Source of the DNA: JBOFLG01 sp051657745
GTDB taxonomy: Bacteria; Actinomycetota; Actinomycetes; Actinomycetales; Dermatophilaceae
Assembly (NCBI GenBank): GCA_051657745.1
Contig: JBOFLG010000210.1
Span: 1 to 9,563 of the forward strand
Length of the DNA: 9,563 nt
Direction of reading: 5' to 3'
The position numbers were made by a program, and so were the translations under genes. Below are positions 6,055 to 9,563 of the stretch, piece after piece; the stretch's first letter is position 1, and every line of letters begins with the position of its first letter. A model generated the notes under the pieces. That model saw nothing but the letters and a program-made list of their open reading frames with translations. It made no database searches and was not told the origin of the DNA.

Positions 6055-7140
6055 CTACACGTTGAAGCGGAACTCGACGACGTCGCCGTCCTGCATGACG
6101 TAGTCCTTGCCCTCCATCCGCACCTTTCCGGCGGCGCGCGCGGCAGCCATGGTGCCGAGTTCGTCGAGGTCCCCGAACGAGACGACCTCGGCCTTGATGA
6201 AGCCGCGCTGGAAATCCGTGTGGATGACGCCCGCGGCCTGCGGCGCGGTCCACCCGTGCCGGATGGTCCAGGCGCGCGACTCCTTCGGACCGGCGGTGAG
6301 GTAGGTCTGCAGGCCGAGGGTATGGAAGCCGACCCGAGCAAGCTGGTCAAGGCCGGACTCCGACGCACCGAACGACTCGAGCATCTCGCGTGCATCCTCC
6401 GGCTCCATCCCGAGCAGGTCCGTCTCGAGCTTGGCGTTCAGGAACACCGCATCCGCGGGGGCGACAAGTGCGGCCAGCCGCTCGTGCAGCGAGGTGTCGG
6501 CGAGTTGGTCCTCGTCGAGATTGAAGACGTAGATGAATGGCTTGGTCGTCAGCAGCCCGAGACCAGCGGCACTCTCGAGGTCGACACCGCCGGACGCTCC
6601 CGCCGCGTAGAGCGTCGCGCCCTGCTCGAGCACCTGCTGCGCAGCGAGTGCGTTCTCGAGCAGCGGCTTGCTCTCTTTCTTGATCCGAGCCTCCTTCTCG
6701 AGCCGAGCAACGGCCTTCTCGAGGGTCTGCAGGTCGGCGAGGACCAACTCAGTGTGGATGGTCTCCATGTCAGACTCCGGCGATACCGCGCCGTCGACAT
6801 GCACGACGTCGCCATCCTCGAACGCGCGCACCACCTGGCAGATCGCATCGGCCTCGCGGATATTCGCGAGGAATTTGTTGCCCAGCCCCTCCCCCTCGCT
6901 CGCGCCTCGGACGATGCCGGCGATGTCCACGAACGACACGGTCGCCGGCACGACCTTCTCGGAGGAGTGGATCTCGGCGAGCCGTCCGAGCCGTGGATCA
7001 GGCAGCGGCACGACCCCGATATTGGGGTCGATCGTCGCGAATGGGTAGTTGGCCGCAAGGACCGAGTTCTTGGTCAGGGCGTTGAACATCGTCGACTTGC
7101 CGACGTTAGGTAGCCCGACGATTCCGATGGTGAGCGCCAC
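6055..7140 (-). CDS. ychF: YchF/OLA1-family ribosome-associated ATPase
   Basis: This 361-residue protein is full length for YchF, the nearly universal TRAFAC-class P-loop protein that hydrolyses ATP rather than GTP and associates with ribosomes and stress responses. The P-loop GLPNVGKS is at residues 9-16, followed by NYPFATIDPN (31-40), the switch II region VDIAGIVRGASEGEGLGNKF (71-90) and NLDE (207-210), which stands where true GTPases have NKxD and explains the ATP preference. A helical coiled-coil region (about 130-175) interrupts the G domain. The C-terminal TGS domain runs from about 278 to 361, including FQRGFIKAEVV and the ending DGDVVEFRFNV. The GTG at 7140-7138 is chosen because the family begins VALTIGIVGLPNVGKS; no strong ribosome site is visible. 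All motifs are intact. It is a single-gene unit between the abi gene and the NUDIX gene. Confidence 0.96.
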   Translation of the reverse strand: MALTIGIVGLPNVGKSTMFNALTKNSVLAANYPFATIDPNIGVVPLPDPRLGRLAEIHSSEKVVPATVSFVDIAGIVRGASEGEGLGNKFLANIREADAICQVVRAFEDGDVVHVDGAVSPESDMETIHTELVLADLQTLEKAVARLEKEARIKKESKPLLENALAAQQVLEQGATLYAAGASGGVDLESAAGLGLLTTKPFIYVFNLDEDQLADTSLHERLAALVAPADAVFLNAKLETDLLGMEPEDAREMLESFGASESGLDQLARVGFHTLGLQTYLTAGPKESRAWTIRHGWTAPQAAGVIHTDFQRGFIKAEVVSFGDLDELGTMAAARAAGKVRMEGKDYVMQDGDVVEFRFNV

Positions 7141-7250
7141 GAGGCCGACAGCCTACCGGCGTTCCCGTCTCGGCTGGCGCGCACCGCGCAGCGGTTGCGG
7201 CGGGCCGCATGTCGCACCGGCCAGCCAGGCCGTCGTCTCGGCCGGGTCGT

Positions 7251-7282
7251 CGCCCCCGCCACCGGCGCCCTGGCGCGGGGCG
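7251..7282. terminator. GC-rich hairpin between the NUDIX gene and ychF
   Basis: CGCCCC (7251-7256) pairs with GGGGCG (7277-7282), and CGCC (7257-7260) with GGCG (7272-7275). This is a 10-bp stem with one bulged base and an 11-nt loop. It lies 25 bp past the NUDIX stop on the minus strand, upstream of ychF. No T-run follows. Confidence 0.4.
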
Positions 7283-7307
7283 AGATGGCCGCCGTGGCCG
7301 GCGGTCG

Positions 7308-7841
7308 TCATCCGGCGGCCGGTTCTGGCGGGATGCCGCCGCGTGGCCTGCCGTCTTCGAGGTACAGCGTTGCGGGCGAGGCGGATTCGACGGCGCTGAG
7401 CAGGCGTGCGGTGTAGGGCGCGACGTACCGGGCCGCGTCAGCGAACGACACCCAGTGCACGCCAGCAATCTCGCGCCGGAGGAAGCGAGCAGGGTCGAGC
7501 GCACCGGGCACCATGCCAATGTCGAAGACGAAGAGGTGCGCGTCATCCCAGCCGCGCCACGGCGGCAACCAGTTGACCGCGACGAGGCGCTCGGCGGTGA
7601 CCTGGATGCTGAGCTCCTCCTCCACCTCGCGCTCGACACAGGTCGCGGGCGACTCACCGGGGTCGACAACCCCGCCCGGAAGATCCCACTCGAATTTGTA
7701 GCGCAGTTCGCAGAGCAGGATCTCGCCGGCCGGGTTGCGGAGCAGACCCTGGGCGATGGACCGCTTCTTCGGCAGCCGGGCGTTGAGGATGGCGATCCGC
7801 CGTAGCCGCTCGCGATCGGCCGCCTCCGCGTCGCTCACCAT
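7308..7841 (-). CDS. NUDIX hydrolase
   Basis: This 177-residue NUDIX-fold pyrophosphohydrolase cleaves nucleoside diphosphates linked to another moiety; the substrate is unknown. The NUDIX box starts at Gly57 and runs through Glu63, Arg71-Glu72 and Glu75-Glu76 to Ile79. It fits G-x5-E-x7-REUxEExGU except that the last Gly is Ser78. The metal-binding glutamates are all present, so activity is expected. WDLPGGVVDPGE is typical of the family. A charged N-terminal helix (AEAADRERLRRIAIL) precedes the fold. The ATG at 7841 is chosen because residues upstream in the same frame do not resemble NUDIX proteins. There is no ribosome site, but TACATT lies 7 nt before the ATG, where a -10 box would sit for a leaderless transcript, common in actinobacteria. 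The gene is divergent from rmuC. Confidence 0.88.
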   Translation of the reverse strand: MVSDAEAADRERLRRIAILNARLPKKRSIAQGLLRNPAGEILLCELRYKFEWDLPGGVVDPGESPATCVEREVEEELSIQVTAERLVAVNWLPPWRGWDDAHLFVFDIGMVPGALDPARFLRREIAGVHWVSFADAARYVAPYTARLLSAVESASPATLYLEDGRPRGGIPPEPAAG

Positions 7842-7892
7842 GACGCCGAATGTAGCGGCCGGGCGCGACACCCCGCCGCGAGCGTCATTCGC

Positions 7893-7940
7893 ACGCCACC
7901 GCGACCCGCGAACTCCACGGGTGGCGTCGCTCGTTCGCGG
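7893..7940. repeat. Two interleaved inverted repeats in the NUDIX-rmuC divergent gap
   Basis: ACGCCACC (7893-7900) is complementary to 7920-7927, and CCGCGAAC (7906-7913) to 7933-7940. Both have 8-bp arms with 19-nt spacing. The two cannot form simple hairpins together, because the arms alternate, but they could form a pseudoknot or alternative folds in RNA. Nothing coding is visible in the 175-bp gap. Confidence 0.45.
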
Positions 7941-8016
7941 CTCCGCTGAGGCGCCCGACGTCAGCCGATCGGTCTCGGGCCCAGGGGGTGTCAGTCGCCA
8001 CTGCCAGGATTGACCG

Positions 8017-9213
8017 ATGAACGGATGGATGTGGATGGTCGTCGGCCTGGTCTCCGGCGCCGGGATCGGCTGGTCGCTGGCTCGGCTCGTCTTTCTTGCG
8101 CGCGGGGCAAGTGTCACCGCGGAGCGTGAGCTGCTCCGCGAACGCGTGGTCGACCTCGAGACCTCACTCGCCGAGGACATGGAGACCGCTGCCCTGCTCG
8201 CCCCACTCAAAGACGCCCTGGTACGCGTCGAACACCACGTCGGGGTCCTGGAGCGAGACCGGGTCGAGCAGTTCGGTTCGCTGCGGGCGGTCCTCACCCG
8301 GGTGGATGGCGAGACCCAGAATCTCGGTCGCGCCACATCCTCCCTGGCCGGCTCCTTGCGATCCTCCACAGTCCGCGGCGCCTGGGGTGAGGTGCAGTTG
8401 CGCCGCGTACTCGAAGCGTGCGGGATGCTCGCGCGCTGCGACTTCGACGAGCAGGTGTCCGCCGTCGCGAGCCATGGTCGCGCGGTGCGGCCCGATGTCG
8501 TCGTGCGCATCCCCGGTGACAAGGTGATCGTGATCGACGCGAAGGTGCCGATGGCCGCGTTCCTCGACGCGCAGGCCGAGGATGTCGATGACGACCAGCG
8601 CGCGGCGCTACTCGGGAAGCACGCCACCGATCTGGCCCGCCACGTATCGGCGCTCGCCGCGCGGGAGTACTGGTCGGCGTTTCGGCAATCGCCCGAAATG
8701 GTCGTGTGCTTCGTCCCGAGTGACGCCATGCTCGCCGCCGCTCTCGCGGCCCAGCCCGGCCTGCACGAGCGCTCCCTCACCCAGAAGGTGGTGTTGGTCG
8801 GCCCCGGTTCGCTCTTCGCCCTGATTCGCACCGTGGCGTTCACCTGGCAGCAGGAGTCGCTGTCGCACTCGTCCCGCGAACTGCTCGCACTCGGGCACGA
8901 GCTGTACCGGCGGCTCGGCACGCTCGGATCACACACCGCCAAAGTAGGACGAAGCCTGCAGTCCAGCGTCGAGGCGTACAACGCAATGGTGGGCGCGATG
9001 GAGTCACGGGTGCTGGTCACAGCTCGTCGAATGCGCGAACTCGACCTCGTCGGCGAGGATCTGCCGGCCCTGGAGCCGGTCGCGGTCGGGCCACGCCCGC
9101 TCACCGCCCATGAACTCATCGACGCCGCAACAGCCGAGGACGCCCGGCCGGAGCTGCTCCTCGACTCCGAACAGCAGCCGGATGCCGAGCGGGGCGCCAC
9201 ACGCTCCGCCTGA
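8017..9213 (+). CDS. rmuC: RmuC-family DNA recombination/nuclease-like protein
   Basis: This 398-residue protein has an N-terminal membrane anchor (about residues 5-27), a charged coiled coil (about 33-85) and the RmuC domain (about 100-345). The domain shows the family's RGAWGEVQLRRVLE (120-133), then RPDVVVRIPGDK (158-169) and VIDAKVPMAAF (172-182), which together match a PD-(D/E)xK nuclease core (Asp160, Asp174, Lys176). FVPSDAML (232-239) and an FTWQQE helix (275-280) follow. In E. coli rmuC limits recombination at inverted repeats, and recent work links the family to restriction of foreign DNA; the precise function here is inferred from family. The C-terminal 50 residues are acidic and low-complexity. 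The ATG at 8017 has AGGA 9 nt upstream and begins directly with the membrane helix. It is divergent from the NUDIX gene and ends 109 bp before the His/Cys-rich gene. Confidence 0.92.
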   Translation: MNGWMWMVVGLVSGAGIGWSLARLVFLARGASVTAERELLRERVVDLETSLAEDMETAALLAPLKDALVRVEHHVGVLERDRVEQFGSLRAVLTRVDGETQNLGRATSSLAGSLRSSTVRGAWGEVQLRRVLEACGMLARCDFDEQVSAVASHGRAVRPDVVVRIPGDKVIVIDAKVPMAAFLDAQAEDVDDDQRAALLGKHATDLARHVSALAAREYWSAFRQSPEMVVCFVPSDAMLAAALAAQPGLHERSLTQKVVLVGPGSLFALIRTVAFTWQQESLSHSSRELLALGHELYRRLGTLGSHTAKVGRSLQSSVEAYNAMVGAMESRVLVTARRMRELDLVGEDLPALEPVAVGPRPLTAHELIDAATAEDARPELLLDSEQQPDAERGATRSA

Positions 9214-9258
9214 GCCGCGCTCATCCCAGCGTTCGACCAGCGACGGGTGGCTGAGATT

Positions 9259-9287
9259 TTGACATAAGGATATGCGCATGTCAGCAT
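9259..9287 (+). promoter_or_regulatory. TTGACA promoter overlapped by an inverted-repeat operator
   Basis: TTGACA at 9259-9264 is a perfect -35 hexamer, and CAGCAT at 9282-9287 (17-bp spacing) is a moderate -10 candidate. TGACAT (9260-9265) and ATGTCA (9278-9283) form an inverted repeat with 12 nt between, centred between the two boxes, and ATGCGCAT (9272-9279) is itself a palindrome. A dyad covering the -35 and spacer, with ATAT/CAT content, is typical for ArsR/SmtB-type metal sensors. Together with the metal-binding product downstream, metal-induced expression is inferred; no regulator gene is in view. Confidence 0.55.
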
Positions 9288-9322
9288 CTCGTGGACCACC
9301 AACCCGAGGAGATGACCCCGTC

Positions 9323-9563
9323 GTGACCACCATCGAACACGCACCCGCCGAATCACACACGCACACCCATGGCCCCGGCTGCGGGCACGACGCCGTGCTG
9401 CACGCAGACCACGTCGACTACGTGCACGACGGCCACGTACACCGCGAGCACCGCACCGAGGACGGCGTGCATTACGACGAGTGCACCACCTGCCAGTGCG
9501 GCAGTTGCTCGGACTCGTGTGCGGTGTGTGTCTGTGCCGACTGCACGTGCGCGACCTGCAACC
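9323..9563 (+). CDS. His-rich then Cys-rich metal-binding (metallothionein-like) protein, 3' end outside window
   Basis: The first 80 residues are visible and the frame runs off the window end. Residues 1-50 hold 12 histidines, including SHTHTHGPGCGHDAVLHADH and YVHDGHVHREH, a His-rich pattern I associate with small actinobacterial metal-binding proteins. From residue 54 (base 9482) it changes to a Cys array with ten Cys in 26 residues, at spacings of 2,1,2,3,2,1,2,1,2, as in metallothionein-like thiolate clusters. There are 11 Cys in all. A role in binding or buffering Zn, Cd or Cu in the cytosol is inferred. No signal peptide or membrane helix is seen. The GTG start is chosen because GAGGAG lies 11 nt upstream and the promoter at 9259-9287 would start transcription about 30 nt before it. 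In-frame ATGs at 9272 and 9278 (AAGGA 7 nt before the latter) are alternatives, but they lie inside the promoter spacer. A large Cys-rich enzyme beginning with this domain cannot be excluded. Confidence 0.72.
   Translation, partial: MTTIEHAPAESHTHTHGPGCGHDAVLHADHVDYVHDGHVHREHRTEDGVHYDECTTCQCGSCSDSCAVCVCADCTCATCN

Noticed and set aside
5917..7113. 398-codon plus-strand frame opposite ychF
   Set aside because: Antisense shadow of a fully conserved ychF; composition typical of reverse-complement translation.
9211..9260. Terminator after rmuC (TGAGC-CGC-GCTCA at 9211-9223, T-run at 9257-9260)
   Set aside because: The stem is only 5 bp, overlaps the stop codon and is 34 nt from the T-run, which belongs to the -35 region of the next promoter.
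9312..9326. Four-codon reading frame ATG at 9312 ending in TGA over the GTG start, as a leader peptide
   Set aside because: Too short to distinguish from chance and without independent support; noted only because GAGGAG precedes it directly.
7308..9356. 682-codon open frame on the minus strand covering the NUDIX gene and all of rmuC antisense
   Set aside because: Only the last 177 codons match a protein family. The rest is Ser/Arg-rich translation opposite the well-supported rmuC gene, an effect of GC-rich codon usage.
1..9563. CRISPR arrays, tRNA/rRNA genes, insertion-sequence ends, prophage genes
   Set aside because: No regularly spaced short direct repeats, no cloverleaf-like sequence, no transposase or phage motifs were seen on either strand.

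Overview
The window looks like chromosomal DNA from a high-GC Gram-positive bacterium (Actinomycetota, possibly Micrococcales-like). The pointers are very GC-rich codons with G/C at third positions, frequent GTG starts, an LAxTG-type sortase signal, a DUF3311 + MctP-like symporter pair, and a His-rich protein of a kind I associate with actinobacteria. I cannot name the genus. Gene density is high, no stretch over 300 bp lacks a gene, and I see no rRNA, tRNA, CRISPR array or insertion sequence.

Layout. (a) 1-1138 (+): the C-terminal end of a large wall-anchored surface protein made of 105-residue CshA-type fibril repeats, ending in LASTG, a membrane helix and an Arg-rich tail. A strong hairpin at 1150-1184 separates it from the convergent next operon. 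(b) 3176-1198 (-): a two-gene operon with ATGA overlap, encoding a small two-helix DUF3311 protein and an SSS-family monocarboxylate-type permease. (c) 3357-4142 (+): a PIG-L/LmbE zinc deacetylase, divergent from (b). (d) 5889-4220 (-): an accessory defence-type patch. It holds an Abi_2 (AbiD/AbiF, HEPN-type) gene broken by one in-frame amber codon directly after its RNRCAHH motif, then a Phd/YefM antitoxin and a VapC PIN toxin under a perfect 27-bp palindrome. (e) 7140-6055 (-): the conserved ATPase ychF. (f) 7841-7308 (-): a NUDIX hydrolase, divergent from (g) 8017-9213 (+): rmuC. (h) 9323-end (+): the start of a His-rich then Cys-rich, metallothionein-like protein behind a TTGACA promoter overlapped by an inverted repeat that looks like a metal-sensor operator.

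How the parts relate. The housekeeping or core-like genes are ychF, rmuC, NUDIX, PIG-L and the symporter pair. The surface protein and the Abi/toxin-antitoxin patch look like variable cargo between them. The items most worth following up are the amber-truncated Abi gene that keeps its presumed catalytic motif, and the His/Cys-rich metal-binding protein with its promoter-operator. I did not find a clearly new multi-gene system.
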